Below are positions 15,375 through 25,659 of a stretch of 64,000 nucleotides of DNA, one piece after another (within the stretch, counting starts at the first letter, position 1; each line of letters starts with the position of its first letter). The DNA is from Staphylococcus sp. MI 10-1553 (GTDB lineage: Bacteria > Bacillota > Bacilli > Staphylococcales > Staphylococcaceae). Position numbers and translations under genes: made by a program. The notes beneath the pieces were generated by a model. It worked only from the letters and a program-made list of their open reading frames with translations, did not search any database and was not told the DNA's origin. The stretch covers positions 806,001 to 870,000 of the forward strand of contig NZ_CP048279.1 of the NCBI RefSeq assembly GCF_010365305.1, written 5' to 3'.

Positions 15375-16097
15375 ATGTATAAAGTAAAATACGCAAGTTT
15401 AAATTATTATCCTGATGTTTTATTGATTTCAAATATAGCTGTTGCAGTTGTCTTTCAGGTAGATGGAACTTCTTATCATAAGAATCACTTTAATATTATG
15501 CCAAAAATAAATAAACTTTTTACATTTGATGACGAACTTAATCCGAAATTCACTAAATTATTGTTAAATTCTATTAAAGAAAGCGTATTGAATTTTAAAG
15601 GAGAGTTATCTGACTTTACCTTCAATTATGTGAATAATTTCAAATTCACGAGTATCGAATCTCAAACATTTAATGATTTAAAACAAGTCGAAAAGTTCAT
15701 TGAAAATACGACGCGGTATATATTGCATACTTCAATGAATGAAGATAAAAAAATGACAGAAGATGAAAAGAAAGAATATATCACGACTTATCTTAAACAA
15801 AGATTTGCGAAAGTAAGAAAATCATATAGAGTCATTGGCAAAAATAAGAAAGATAACATAACATTTGATTTCATGGCTGTAGATGAAAGTGGGCAAAATA
15901 TCGGATTTAAAATCATAAATAAATCAAATCAAGCCATGTACAGTATTCGTTCTTTTGCCATGCACGCCATGATTAATAAAGAAAATTTGACATTTATTTT
16001 AGATGAAGATATGAATGATGAAAAAGCGTTTGTTAAAGATTTAAAACAGCCCAATATTATAGCGTTAGATAAAAATGAACTTATAACATTAAATTAA
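15375..16097 (+). CDS. Partner protein of the HipA-like kinase (DUF3037-like N-terminus?)
   Basis: A 240-residue soluble protein. The N-terminus (YKVKYASLNYYPDVLL-SNIAVAVVF) recalls the start of DUF3037 proteins, which accompany HipA_2 kinases, but the rest was not recognised. A charged middle (MTEDEKKEYITTYLKQRF near 125) and a C-terminal segment of about 100 residues follow. GAGGTGA lies 4 bases before ATG 15375, and a GTG nine bases upstream is less well spaced. The tight spacing to the kinase and the terminator right behind it show a two-gene unit. It may regulate the kinase or act as its antitoxin; this is inference. Confidence 0.6.
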   Translation: MYKVKYASLNYYPDVLLISNIAVAVVFQVDGTSYHKNHFNIMPKINKLFTFDDELNPKFTKLLLNSIKESVLNFKGELSDFTFNYVNNFKFTSIESQTFNDLKQVEKFIENTTRYILHTSMNEDKKMTEDEKKEYITTYLKQRFAKVRKSYRVIGKNKKDNITFDFMAVDESGQNIGFKIINKSNQAMYSIRSFAMHAMINKENLTFILDEDMNDEKAFVKDLKQPNIIALDKNELITLN

Positions 16098-16103
16098 TTT
16101 TTT

Positions 16104-16130
16104 ACCGTACTTTTTTGGTACGGTTTTTTT
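16104..16130 (+). terminator. Terminator of the kinase operon
   Basis: ACCGTAC (16104-16110) and GTACGGT (16118-16124) form a perfect stem, followed by seven T. The group II intron begins immediately after. Confidence 0.85.
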
Positions 16131-16131
16131 A

Positions 16132-17919
16132 GTGCGCCCGGCATGGGTAACATCTTGACGGTGAAAGTCCGTTACAGGCTTGGTAGTAGGAACTGTTAGC
16201 GAAAGACAAGGGTGTCCATTGCGAAATGGAATCTGAAGGAAGTCGGACGCAAACACTCGCACTGACGAACAGAAACATCATACTAAGGCTGTGTAGAATG
16301 GATGAATCTGCTAAACAAGATGAAGTCCGATACTACCCGAGTTCTATATAGTAAATGATGCGGTGACATGAGTGGAAAGAGGTTACACCTTACCCGGGGA
16401 GGTCTCATCAGCGGTATTTTTACCGTAGTAACAACGAATGATGAGAGGTCAGCAGAAGTCATAGTAGGGAAAATGTACCGAAGGACTGAACAATATTCAA
16501 TACAAAGTAAAGATTGGAGGTTATAGATTTACGACGTACAGAATACGGTTTTAACCGGCAACTTATGGAAGGATAAGTAGTGGAACGAAAAAGAATACAT
16601 AAGTGTGTACAGTAAATCTTAGGTGAAATGAAAGAAATGTATCGTAAGTCTTCATCTCTGATGGAGCTTGTTGTAAGACCTGACAACATAGAAAAAGCTA
16701 TCAAGAAGGTAAAGAAAAACAAAGGTGCTCCTGGAATTGACGGCATGAAAGTCAGTGAACTCCATGCCCACTTTGCGCAATACTTTTCGCAGATAAAAAA
16801 GAAACTGCTTGATGGTACTTATCAACCTCAAGCAGTTCGAAAAGTTCAAATTCCCAAACCAAACGGGGAAATGCGTGTGCTTGGTATTCCTGTCGCTAGA
16901 GACAGAGTGATACAACAAGCGATTAGACAAGTGATTGAACCAGGCATCGACCGAACATTTTCAAATCATAGCCATGGTTTGTGATTTGAAACAGTGCTTT
17001 GACATGTTGAATCATGATAAGCTCATGTATTTGTTCGAACGTCATGTTCAAGATAAGTCAATTTCTAAATTTATCCGTAGAAGTTTACAAGTGGGTGCTA
17101 TTGACCTATCTGGCGAAGTCGCAGAAAGAAAGATAGGTGCACCACAAGGGGGCGTTATCTCTCCCTTACTATGTAATATCTATCTACATGAACTGGATAA
17201 AGAACTCGAAAAGCGTGGACACCGTTTTGTACGATATGCCGATGATTTTGTTATCTTTGTACGCACAAAACGTGCAGGTGAACGCGTAATGACGAGTGTA
17301 ACGAAATTTATTGAAAAGCAACTGAAGTTGGTTGTCAATGAAGAGAAAAGTAGAGTCGGAGCAGTTACACGTTTAAAGTTTTTGAGTTGTCTAATAACCA
17401 AGGTCAATGGGGTTTATCGTTTCAGACCGACTACGGAAGCAAAAAGAAATTTAATACGCGCCTTAAGGAAAATAACGAAACGAAATAGACCCGGTACCTT
17501 TAAAGAGATTATCACTGAAATCAACCAAGTAACACGAGGTTGGATAAATTACTTTGGCAGAGGTTTTATCAAAGGATTTATTGAAACCACGCAATCTTGG
17601 CTAAACCGCCGACTTAGACAACTCATTCTTAAACGGTGGAAAAGAGTAAGAACTCAATATAAGATGTTACGCCAATATGGTCTTGACCATAGAAGTGCAA
17701 TGAAAATCGCACAGTCTCGCAAAAAGTACTGGCGATTATCGAATACGCACGAGGTTCATCGTGCACTTACAACAAAACAACTCTACAAGTGGGGACTGAT
17801 ACCATTAGCCCAGCTTGCAGAGTTGGCTTACGCAAGGTATTGAACCGCCGAGTACGGAACCGTATGCTCGGTGGTGTGAGAGGACGAATAGTCAGTTAAT
17901 GACTATTCTCCTACTCGAT
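16132..17919 (+). mobile_element. Group II intron with degenerate maturase
   Basis: The 5' end GTGCGCCCGGC matches bacterial group II intron starts. About 490 bases of structured RNA precede the ORF. After the ORF come a domain V-like hairpin (CCGCCGAGTACGG ... GTATGCTCGGTGG, about 17846-17875) and a domain VI stem (GAATAGTCA/TGACTATTC, about 17886-17908). The 3' end near CTACTCGAT (17919) is estimated. It sits directly behind a terminator stem and its T-run, the insertion preference known for group IIC introns; class not proven. Confidence 0.8.
16628..17843 (+). pseudogene. ltrA: Broken group II intron reverse transcriptase/maturase
   Basis: The first frame (16628-16984) carries the RT N-terminus up to DRTFSNHSHG and then stops. 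The second frame (from about 16975 to 17843) resumes at VCDLKQCFDMLNHD and holds the catalytic YADDFVIF, thumb/domain X and a C-terminal region. Intact relatives have roughly 25 further residues (GFRP-x-R... to VVD-x-D) between these points, so a deletion not divisible by three removed RT block 2 and shifted the frame. The downstream frame's own ATG at 16935 gives unrelated residues first and is not a real start. Self-encoded mobility is probably lost. Confidence 0.8.
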
Positions 17920-17944
17920 TGTCCAATAGAAATAAGCAAAACTG

Positions 17945-17986
17945 AAAAGCGAGGTTTAAGTACGCAATGACCGTAACCTCGCTTTT
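17945..17986. terminator. Bidirectional terminator behind ltaA
   Basis: AAAAGCGAGGTT (17945-17956) and AACCTCGCTTTT (17975-17986) form a perfect 12-bp stem flanked by A and T runs. Confidence 0.85.
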
Positions 17987-18006
17987 AAAATATATTTAAT
18001 TGTATT

Positions 18007-19191
18007 TTAATATGCCTGCCGTTGTTTGATGAAATACACGCCATAAAAGAAGGCTAAGAAAAAGATAAGGAGTGCCGCGAAATAAAATGTAAATATGGGA
18101 CTGCCCATAAATTGAGATATTGGACCGCCGAATAATGGTCCGAGCATGGCACCAAAACCTTGGATACTGTTGATGACGCCCCAAGTTTCTTCTTGTTCAC
18201 TTGGATGAATGAATTGTGCCATAAATGTATTCCATGTCGGTAAAAGTAACCCGTACAGTAAGCCGATAAATAGCGCGATAATCCAGACGATGACAATTTG
18301 TTGAATCAATGTTAATGCGAAAATTGCTAAGCCATAAATGATAAAACCAACGAAAATCACACTATACATAAAGCGTGTAGAATAGGCATCAATCATTTTA
18401 GACAAAAACAGCATCGAAATCGTACAACCCATACCGCCAATCACAATAGCAACCGTATATTCAACGGTACTTACACCGACGATATCCACGGCATATTGAG
18501 GCAATACAGGAATGAGCGCACTGATCGCAATCCCTTGAAGTAAAATCCCTGGAAAGAGCACAAGATGACGCTGTGATACGCTCACAATTTGTTTAAGCTG
18601 TTGTTTTACATTTTTCGTATTGTAATCCGTTAATTTGACTTTAACAAAATAATAAAGCACAAAAGCAATCGCTACGCAAAGGGTCATCAAAAAGTTGAAA
18701 TGTGTCGGATGTGCTTTGAAAATTAAATTCATCCCAATCATGCCGGCTAACATCCCAGCAAGCCATGCAAAATAAACGTAACCCATCTGTGTGCCACGTT
18801 TGCTTTCGTCTACACTGGCGAGCATGATGACCCATATTGGACAGACGGCAACACCGAGCATGACAGCACTTAAAATAAGAATCATCGGCGAGGTCGGCAT
18901 CCAAATAATTAAAATGAGACTCACTAAAGCGAGAAAAAAGCCCGAAGTGAGTACAACTTTAGCGCCAAAACGTTTCAACACAAAGCCAACGAAAAAGTTT
19001 GTTATTGAGTCAGAGATAAAATGTATGGAAATTGCAATTGAAGTAATACTAACGGCAATGGTTGTTGCTGTTGGTAATAAAGGTAAATAACTTAAAACAA
19101 ACATTCCTCTTGCAAATTCCATCAGAAATAAAATGACTAATAGGATATAGAAATTCCGCATAGCCATCTTATTTGACAAGTAGTTTTGCAT
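18007..19191 (-). CDS. ltaA: Glycolipid flippase LtaA (MFS)
   Basis: A 394-residue major facilitator with 12 expected membrane helices. It matches staphylococcal LtaA along its length ([10 protein letters not shown] near the start, [41 protein letters not shown] near residue 340). LtaA moves diglucosyl-diacylglycerol to the outer leaflet as anchor for lipoteichoic acid. The start at 19191 (MQNYLSNK) follows AAAGGTG and overlaps the ugtP 3' end, as in other staphylococci. Confidence 0.93.
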   Translation of the reverse strand: MQNYLSNKMAMRNFYILLVILFLMEFARGMFVLSYLPLLPTATTIAVSITSIAISIHFISDSITNFFVGFVLKRFGAKVVLTSGFFLALVSLILIIWMPTSPMILILSAVMLGVAVCPIWVIMLASVDESKRGTQMGYVYFAWLAGMLAGMIGMNLIFKAHPTHFNFLMTLCVAIAFVLYYFVKVKLTDYNTKNVKQQLKQIVSVSQRHLVLFPGILLQGIAISALIPVLPQYAVDIVGVSTVEYTVAIVIGGMGCTISMLFLSKMIDAYSTRFMYSVIFVGFIIYGLAIFALTLIQQIVIVWIIALFIGLLYGLLLPTWNTFMAQFIHPSEQEETWGVINSIQGFGAMLGPLFGGPISQFMGSPIFTFYFAALLIFFLAFFYGVYFIKQRQAY

Positions 19192-20344
19192 ATAAAGGCA
19201 CCTTTCCATATACAGTTTCGAATGTTGAAGCGTTGTAAAGTAAATCTAACAAGTCTTGGCATAAACGTTTCGTCGCGTGCGGTTGACGGGCTTCACTCAT
19301 ATTATGAATCATTTGGTCGATTTCGTTTGAGTGACGTGTTAAATGCGTAACAATATCAATCGCCTCTGTAGGTGTGTTCGCAGTTTTCCCAAAACCTTTT
19401 TGTTCAAAATAGAGCGCGTTTTCTAATTCTTGACCTGGCGCAGGATTCAAGAAAATCATTGGTATTTTTCGGGTTAACGCTTCTGAAATCGTAATGCCAC
19501 CTGGTTTCGTAATCATTAAATGACTGGCCGCCATCCATTCATTCATATGTGTCGTATAACCTAAAATAAGCACGTTAGGATTGTCTTTAAACGCAGCGGA
19601 CAATTGACGTTTCAGTTCTTTGCTATGACCACATATCATGACGACTTGTGCATTCTGACTTTCATCAAGTATACGTTGAATCATTTCGTCAAATCCTTTA
19701 GACACACCAAAAGCACCCGCCGACATTAAGATGGTTTGCGCTTCGGGGTCAAGGTGATGTTGACGTAACCAAGCTACGCGATCAATCGGTTCTTCAAATT
19801 GTTCGGAAATAGGAATACCCGTTACTTTAATGCGATCACTTGGAATGCCCACTGATTTAAATTCTTGCTTCAAATCATGTGTGGCTAAATAATAGCGCTC
19901 AGAATTCGGTGTAATCCAGTTTTTGTGCATACGATAATCCGTCATGACTGTCGCAATCGGAATATTCATATTAAACTGCTCGGTCAATACAGACATGACT
20001 GGTGTAGGGAAAGTTACCAAAATTAAATCTGGCTTTTCTTTTAATAGTAAGTTGAGTAATTTATTTAAACCGTAATATTTATAGAAGCACTTATCTAATT
20101 GATCAGGGCGACTATAATAAAATGCTTTATACATACGGCGGAAATACTTAAAACTATTGATGTACCACTTTTTAGTAATCGTTGTCATAATCGGATGTGC
20201 TTCTAAAAACAAATCACGTTGTATGACTGTCAGATTGTCAAGATTCATTTGATTCAACTGTTCAACAATACTGTTCGTCACTTGAATATGGCCGTTGCCG
20301 AATGAACCGGTGATAATCAATATTTTTTTCTTTTCAGTGATCAT
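19169..20344 (-). CDS. ugtP: Processive diacylglycerol beta-glucosyltransferase UgtP (YpfP)
   Basis: 391 residues, the same length as S. aureus YpfP. It is a GT-B enzyme of the MGDG-synthase family: N-terminal [16 protein letters not shown], and the donor-binding block [21 protein letters not shown] near residue 290. It transfers two glucoses from UDP-glucose to diacylglycerol, making the lipid anchor that LtaA flips. ATG 20344 follows GGAGGG; codons upstream to 20401 are excluded. Operon ugtP-ltaA, coupled by overlap. Confidence 0.93.
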   Translation of the reverse strand: MITEKKKILIITGSFGNGHIQVTNSIVEQLNQMNLDNLTVIQRDLFLEAHPIMTTITKKWYINSFKYFRRMYKAFYYSRPDQLDKCFYKYYGLNKLLNLLLKEKPDLILVTFPTPVMSVLTEQFNMNIPIATVMTDYRMHKNWITPNSERYYLATHDLKQEFKSVGIPSDRIKVTGIPISEQFEEPIDRVAWLRQHHLDPEAQTILMSAGAFGVSKGFDEMIQRILDESQNAQVVMICGHSKELKRQLSAAFKDNPNVLILGYTTHMNEWMAASHLMITKPGGITISEALTRKIPMIFLNPAPGQELENALYFEQKGFGKTANTPTEAIDIVTHLTRHSNEIDQMIHNMSEARQPHATKRLCQDLLDLLYNASTFETVYGKVPLYAKLLVK

Positions 20345-20767
20345 GAAAGCCACCCTCCGAGATATTGAGACTTTAACTGGTTCTATGCTAGTGTACCGCA
20401 ATTTGTACGTCTTGTGAAAAGTTAAAGGTATTTCTTACAAAACGAAAACAATATTAAAATCATTTTGACTGTACACCTTGTTGTAAAAGATGAGAAAATG
20501 TGTATACGCTACCCATATTTTACGGTAAATTCATTATATTATCTTAATATACTCCATAGATAGGCACAATAGTGATTTACATATTTCAGTCTTGAGATGT
20601 AAGAAAGAATAAAATAATATTTAAATCAATATACCCGCTAATTAAATTTTCAATCGTATTTGACTGATAAAAAGCAGTTGTCGCGCTATAAAAATACGTG
20701 ACATTTAATAGGATTTCAAGCAAAAAAGTGTATAATAAATGAGTGTATATATAAAGGAGAGATGTCT
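20345..20767. other. Divergent intergenic region ugtP/murE
   Basis: AT-rich spacer holding the promoters of both genes. TATAAT at 20731-20736 is the likely murE -10; no convincing -35 was found. No ORF or structured RNA was recognised. Confidence 0.5.
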
Positions 20768-22252
20768 GTGAATGCACAACAATTATTTGATGATATTTTA
20801 ATTAAACAGGTCATAGGACGTTTAGATATTGAAGTGGATGATATTACGACAGATTCGCGTCAAGCAAAGGCTGGCAGTATCTTTGTCGCATCAAAAGGCT
20901 ATACCGTCGATAGTCATCGTTTTGCGCAAGACGTCGTAGAACAAGGATGTCAGATTGTTGTTGTGAATCGAGTACTTGAATTACAAGGTGACGTCACACA
21001 AGTGGTTGTGCCAGATACGTTACGTGTAGCGAGTCATTTAGTGCATCATTTGTATGGATTTCCAAGCAAGCAACTGACGACGATTGGTGTCACAGGTACA
21101 AATGGTAAGACATCAATTGCGACGATGATTCATCACATTTATCGAAAGTTAGGCAAAGGCAGTGCGTATTTAGGTACGAATGGCTTTCAAATTAACGAAA
21201 CAGTGACAAAAGGCGTGAACACAACACCAGAAACCGTTGTATTAACGAAGAAGATTCATGAAGCGGTAGAAGCAGGGGCTGAAGCGATGACGTTAGAAGT
21301 GTCGTCGCATGGGCTCAGCTTAGGACGTCTGAGTGGCGTTGAATTTGACGTTGCGATATTTTCAAATTTAACACAAGATCATCTTGATTTTCATGGCACA
21401 ATGGAGGCGTATGGTCATGCGAAATCGTTGTTATTTAGTCAACTCGGTCAAGATCTGAGTCGTGATAAATACGTCATTATTAACGCAGACGATGTATTTT
21501 CTAATTATTTAAAATCAGTTACACCGTACGAAAGTTTAACATATGGCATTGAACAAGAGGCACAGTTCATGGCAACAAACATTCATGAATCTTTACAAGG
21601 CGTGACGTTTGATTTTGTAACACCTTTTGGTACATATCCAGTACGTTCACCGTACATCGGTCGATTCAACATTGCGAACTTAATGGCAGCAATGTTAGGT
21701 GTATGGGTGAAAGGTGCGCCACTAGAAACGGTGACACAAGTCGTCGCTGATTTAGAACCGGTAGAAGGACGTTTAGAAGTGCTCGATCCATCATTGCCAA
21801 TTGATTTAATTATTGACTATGCGCATACAGCAGATGGTATGTCGAAATTGATTGATGCAGTCGAACCGTTCGTTAAGCAAAAACTCATTTTCCTAGTCGG
21901 TATGGCTGGAGAACGTGACTTAACGAAAACGCCTGAAATGGGGCGTGTTGCTTCACGTGCAGATTATGTCATTTTCACACCGGATAACCCGGCAAATGAT
22001 GATCCAAAAATGTTGACGGCTGAACTTGCGAAAGGTGCGACACATGATCATTATGTGGAATTTACAGACCGCGCAGAAGGTATACGACATGCGATTGAAG
22101 TGGCAGAACCAGGTGATACCGTCGTACTTGCCTCTAAAGGACGTGAACCGTATCAAATTATGCCAGGTCATGTCAAAGTGCCTCATCGTGATGATTTAAT
22201 CGGGTTAGAAGCAGCATATCAAAAATTCGGTGGAGGTCCAAATGAAGATTAG
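20768..22252 (+). CDS. murE: UDP-MurNAc-tripeptide synthetase, L-lysine-adding MurE
   Basis: A Mur ligase with the ATP-binding [10 protein letters not shown] (near residue 110), central domain ([17 protein letters not shown]) and C-terminal LIIDYAHT. The DNPANDDP motif near 404 marks the lysine-specific enzyme; mDAP enzymes have DNPR. It adds L-Lys to UDP-MurNAc-L-Ala-D-Glu in the cytoplasm. GTG 20768 has eight bases to AAAGGAG and yields 494 residues, the S. aureus length; ATG 20762 would be too close. Confidence 0.94.
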   Translation: MNAQQLFDDILIKQVIGRLDIEVDDITTDSRQAKAGSIFVASKGYTVDSHRFAQDVVEQGCQIVVVNRVLELQGDVTQVVVPDTLRVASHLVHHLYGFPSKQLTTIGVTGTNGKTSIATMIHHIYRKLGKGSAYLGTNGFQINETVTKGVNTTPETVVLTKKIHEAVEAGAEAMTLEVSSHGLSLGRLSGVEFDVAIFSNLTQDHLDFHGTMEAYGHAKSLLFSQLGQDLSRDKYVIINADDVFSNYLKSVTPYESLTYGIEQEAQFMATNIHESLQGVTFDFVTPFGTYPVRSPYIGRFNIANLMAAMLGVWVKGAPLETVTQVVADLEPVEGRLEVLDPSLPIDLIIDYAHTADGMSKLIDAVEPFVKQKLIFLVGMAGERDLTKTPEMGRVASRADYVIFTPDNPANDDPKMLTAELAKGATHDHYVEFTDRAEGIRHAIEVAEPGDTVVLASKGREPYQIMPGHVKVPHRDDLIGLEAAYQKFGGGPNED

Positions 22253-22481
22253 GGAAAGTCACAGTGAAAATTATTCAGCAAAAGTTTGGTTATATCACAA
22301 TCAAAAAGAACATTATATCGTCGTATCGATTCCAGATTTGTACTGGTCGATTCAAATAGAAGATACATTATACGGTGAAGAATTAACGGAACATTTATTC
22401 ATGCATTTATTTAATGTGATAGATGAGGAAGAAGCACAAATTTTAGCATTACGTATCACAAGATGGTTACAAGAAGTTTGA
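22242..22481 (+). CDS. Small conserved hypothetical protein after murE
   Basis: A 79-residue acidic protein beginning [18 protein letters not shown]. It overlaps the murE stop and is preceded by GGTGGAGG inside murE, so it is translated with murE. No domain was recognised. A comparable small ORF follows murE in other staphylococci, as I recall. No membrane segment or signal is seen. Confidence 0.75.
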   Translation: MKIRESHSENYSAKVWLYHNQKEHYIVVSIPDLYWSIQIEDTLYGEELTEHLFMHLFNVIDEEEAQILALRITRWLQEV

Positions 22482-22501
22482 TGAATTAAAGGAGACATAC
22501 A

Positions 22502-24064
22502 ATGAGTATTAAAAAAGAAGTAGAATCCCGCAAGACGTTTGCGATTATTTCTCACCCTGATGCGGGGAAAACGACATTAACTGAAAAACTGTTGTACTTT
22601 AGTGGTGCGATTCGTGAAGCAGGGACAGTAAAAGGGAAGAAAACAGGTAAATTTGCGACAAGTGACTGGATGAAAGTTGAACAAGAACGTGGGATTTCGG
22701 TTACAAGTTCTGTGATGCAGTTTGATTACGATGATTTTAAGATTAACATTTTAGATACACCAGGGCATGAAGATTTCTCTGAAGATACGTATCGAACGTT
22801 AATGGCGGTCGATAGTGCGGTCATGGTCATTGACTGTGCAAAAGGGATTGAGCCACAAACGTTAAAGTTGTTCAAAGTATGTAAAATGCGTGGTATTCCT
22901 ATTTTTACATTTATTAACAAACTTGACCGTGTTGGGAAAGAACCGTTCGATTTATTAGATGAAATTGAATCAACACTCGGTATTGAAACGTATCCGATGA
23001 ACTGGCCGATTGGAATGGGGCAAAACTTCTTCGGGATTATTGACCGAGAAGGACGTACGATTGAACCGTTCCGCGATGAAGAAAACATTTTGCATATTAA
23101 TGAAGATTATGAATTAGAAGAGGCTCATGACATTGCGAATGATAGTATTTTTACGCAAGCGATTGAAGAGTTGATGCTCGTGGATGAAGCAGGTGAGTCA
23201 TTTGATAACGATGCGTTAATGCGCGGAGATTTAACACCGGTCTTTTTCGGCTCAGCATTGGCGAATTTCGGGGTTCAAAATTTCTTGAATGCGTATGTTG
23301 ACCATGCACCGATGCCACACGCACGTCAAACGGATGAAGAGGTTGAGGTGAGCCCGTTCGATACAGATTTTTCAGGTTTTATCTTTAAAATCCAAGCGAA
23401 CATGGACCCGAAACACCGTGACCGTATTGCCTTTATGCGTGTTGTGAGTGGCGCATTCGAACGTGGCATGGACGTGACATTACAACGTACGGGTAAAAAA
23501 CAGAAAATCACACGTTCAACAAGTTTTATGGCCGATGACAAATCGACAGTGAATCATGCTGTAGCGGGTGATATTATCGGTTTATATGATACAGGGAATT
23601 ACCAAATTGGGGATACACTTGTTTCAGGTAACCAAAAGTTCCATTTCAAAGCACTGCCTCAGTTTACACCTGAAATTTTCATGAAAGTATCGCCGAAAAA
23701 CGTAATGAAACAGAAACATTTCCATAAAGGGATTGAACAGCTCGTGCAAGAAGGGGCGATTCAATATTATAAATCACCACATACGAACCAAATCATTTTA
23801 GGCGCAGTAGGACAACTCCAATTTGAAGTGTTCGAACATCGCATGAACAATGAATATAATGTCGATGTCGTGATGGAACCTGTCGGCAAAAAAATCGCGC
23901 GTTGGATTGAAAATGAAGAAGACGTGCAAGATAAGATGAGTACGAGTCGTTCGATTTTAGTAAATGACCGTTATGATAATAAAGTCTTCTTATTTGAAAA
24001 TGATTTTGCGACACGTTGGTTTGAAGAAAAATTCCCAGAAATTAAACTGTATAGCTTGTTATAA
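22502..24064 (+). CDS. prfC: Peptide chain release factor 3
   Basis: A 520-residue translational GTPase. P-loop [15 protein letters not shown] near residue 17, switch region [26 protein letters not shown] near 85 and NKLDR near 140 identify RF3 (EF-G/RF3 subgroup). It recycles RF1/RF2 from the ribosome after termination. AAAGGAG precedes the ATG, 20 bases after the small ORF; murE, the small ORF and prfC probably form one transcript. A hairpin at 24104-24149 follows. Confidence 0.94.
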   Translation: MSIKKEVESRKTFAIISHPDAGKTTLTEKLLYFSGAIREAGTVKGKKTGKFATSDWMKVEQERGISVTSSVMQFDYDDFKINILDTPGHEDFSEDTYRTLMAVDSAVMVIDCAKGIEPQTLKLFKVCKMRGIPIFTFINKLDRVGKEPFDLLDEIESTLGIETYPMNWPIGMGQNFFGIIDREGRTIEPFRDEENILHINEDYELEEAHDIANDSIFTQAIEELMLVDEAGESFDNDALMRGDLTPVFFGSALANFGVQNFLNAYVDHAPMPHARQTDEEVEVSPFDTDFSGFIFKIQANMDPKHRDRIAFMRVVSGAFERGMDVTLQRTGKKQKITRSTSFMADDKSTVNHAVAGDIIGLYDTGNYQIGDTLVSGNQKFHFKALPQFTPEIFMKVSPKNVMKQKHFHKGIEQLVQEGAIQYYKSPHTNQIILGAVGQLQFEVFEHRMNNEYNVDVVMEPVGKKIARWIENEEDVQDKMSTSRSILVNDRYDNKVFLFENDFATRWFEEKFPEIKLYSLL

Positions 24065-24103
24065 TTGATTGAAATACAAATGATAGATTACGAATAAACG
24101 ATG

Positions 24104-24149
24104 AAAAAGCGGATTTTGCGTCGAATTGGTGCACAGTTCGCTTTTTTAT
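24104..24149 (+). terminator. Terminator after prfC
   Basis: AAAAAGCG and CGCTTTTT close a long loop, followed by TTTATTTTTT. Confidence 0.6.
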
Positions 24150-24249
24150 TTTTTGAAGGTGTTGTGTAAACAATAAAAATCGAGATGCGTTGATTATTAA
24201 TATTTTTTAATTTCAAGATAATAGACTGTTATTTTCATAAAAAATTGGG

Positions 24250-24255
24250 TATAAT
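24250..24255 (+). promoter_or_regulatory. -10 element upstream of the riboswitch
   Basis: TATAAT at 24250-24255, about 30 bases before the first conserved riboswitch box. The -35 is poor (TGTTAT). Confidence 0.45.
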
Positions 24256-24283
24256 GTTAGCATCATAATTAAATACCTGTGAC

Positions 24284-24440
24284 TGACTATTGTCAGAGGG
24301 GAGTAACTTGATTAGCGTACCAAACGTTAATAACGCTTTGTCGTCATTACGAAGAAACTGAATTTCTTCCGGTGAAGCGGGCATGATAAATTTGCTTAGT
24401 GAGACCTTTGCTATTGATTTAGCATGGGTCTCTTTAATTA
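24284..24440 (+). ncRNA. yybP-ykoY (Mn2+) riboswitch candidate
   Basis: The leader of the TerC gene contains AGGGGAGTAAC (24297-24307) and, about 90 bases later, GAGACCTTTGCT (24401-24412), the two conserved boxes of the yybP-ykoY motif. GAGACC can alternatively pair with GGTCTC (24427-24432), which offers a switching hairpin. The class senses Mn2+ and commonly controls TerC/MntP-type exporters, matching the downstream gene. Boundaries are approximate; covariance-model confirmation was not possible. Confidence 0.7.
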
Positions 24441-24535
24441 TGTCTTTCACTGAGCATGGGTGTTCACGCGAAACAATGGAATGGTACAGGGCGAGAACAT
24501 GTGCCCATATAAAAAATTGAAGGAGTGGTCTGTTA

Positions 24536-25339
24536 ATGGATCCGAGTTTGTTATTATCTTATGGATGGGTCGTATTAGTACTTGTATTTTTAGAGGGACT
24601 ATTGGCTGCAGATAATGCAATTGTTATGGCTGTTATGGTGAAACATTTACCACCAGAACAGCGTAAAAAAGCACTATTTTATGGTTTATTAGGCGCATTT
24701 GTTTTCCGTTTTATCGCATTATTCTTAATTAGTATTTTAGCGAATTTCTGGTGGATTCAAGCGATTGGTGCTGCATATTTAATTTATATGTCAGCGAAAA
24801 ACTTATATGACTTTTTCAAACATAAAGGTGGAGAACACGAACAACCTGACAACGATAATCATCATTATGACGAGTCAGGTGTTGAGAAAAAAGTGAGTGC
24901 GAAAGAATTTTGGGGTACCGTCCTTAAAGTTGAAGTTGCAGATATTGCTTTTGCGATTGACTCTATGTTAGCTGCATTAGCGATTGCCGTAACATTACCG
25001 ACAATTGGTGTTCATTTCGGTGGCATGGATGCAGGTCAATTCGCGGTTATGTTTATCGGTGGTCTCATCGGTGTGATTTTAATGCGTTTTGCTGCAACAT
25101 TCTTTGTAGAGTTACTGAACAAGTATCCTGGTCTTGAAGGTGCTGCCTTTGCGATTGTCGGATGGGTCGGAATTAAACTTGTCGTACTCGTATTAGCACA
25201 TGAAGATATCGGTGCGATTCCGCATGACTTCCCACATTCTACATTGTGGCAAATCATTTTCTGGACAGTCATGATTGGACTTGTACTTATCGGTTGGTTT
25301 ACATCAGCAGTGCGTAATAAAAAACACGATGCATCATAA
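24536..25339 (+). CDS. TerC-family integral membrane protein (putative Mn2+ exporter)
   Basis: A 267-residue protein with 7-8 membrane segments. It has the TerC family acid motifs (EGLLAADNAIVMAVMVKHL near residue 20; KVEVADIAFAIDSMLAALA near 140) and a hydrophilic His-rich loop near 100-115 (EHEQPDNDNHHYDE). Family members next to yybP-ykoY riboswitches (for example YkoY) export manganese or load it onto exoenzymes. The riboswitch leader supports metal control. GAAGGAG lies a suitable distance before the ATG. Confidence 0.88.
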   Translation: MDPSLLLSYGWVVLVLVFLEGLLAADNAIVMAVMVKHLPPEQRKKALFYGLLGAFVFRFIALFLISILANFWWIQAIGAAYLIYMSAKNLYDFFKHKGGEHEQPDNDNHHYDESGVEKKVSAKEFWGTVLKVEVADIAFAIDSMLAALAIAVTLPTIGVHFGGMDAGQFAVMFIGGLIGVILMRFAATFFVELLNKYPGLEGAAFAIVGWVGIKLVVLVLAHEDIGAIPHDFPHSTLWQIIFWTVMIGLVLIGWFTSAVRNKKHDAS

Positions 25340-25367
25340 TGAAATGTGAATAAGGGTGTTTGACTTA

Positions 25368-25397
25368 GGCTGGGATATGAGTTATCCTGGCCTTTCT
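25368..25397 (+). terminator. Terminator after the TerC gene
   Basis: AGGC-GGGATA pairs with TATCC-GGCCT, followed by TTTCTTT. The remaining 25398-25659 holds only the htrA promoter zone. Confidence 0.6.
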
Positions 25398-25659
25398 TTA
25401 TATATTGATACATTAAAGCAGTAGCAATATAAGTGTGTTCGTTGAGATCAAACAGGGTGCAGCTACTTTTTTGTTGAATGATGTAAGGTGAAAAAGTATT
25501 TAAAATTCTATAAAATCAAACGTTATAAGTATGTGACGTATAGCAGAAAATACAACTTAAAAACCATTCAAAAAGTTTGCGATATATAAGTAAACATTAC
25601 AGAAATTTAAGTAGCGATATGTCATAATAGATAAAAGAGAGACATAAGGAGGGCGTGCA

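Noticed and set aside
16935..16980. Separate start for a 302-residue reverse transcriptase
   Set aside because: The first residues are a frame-shifted reading of the upstream maturase; the two frames belong to one broken gene.
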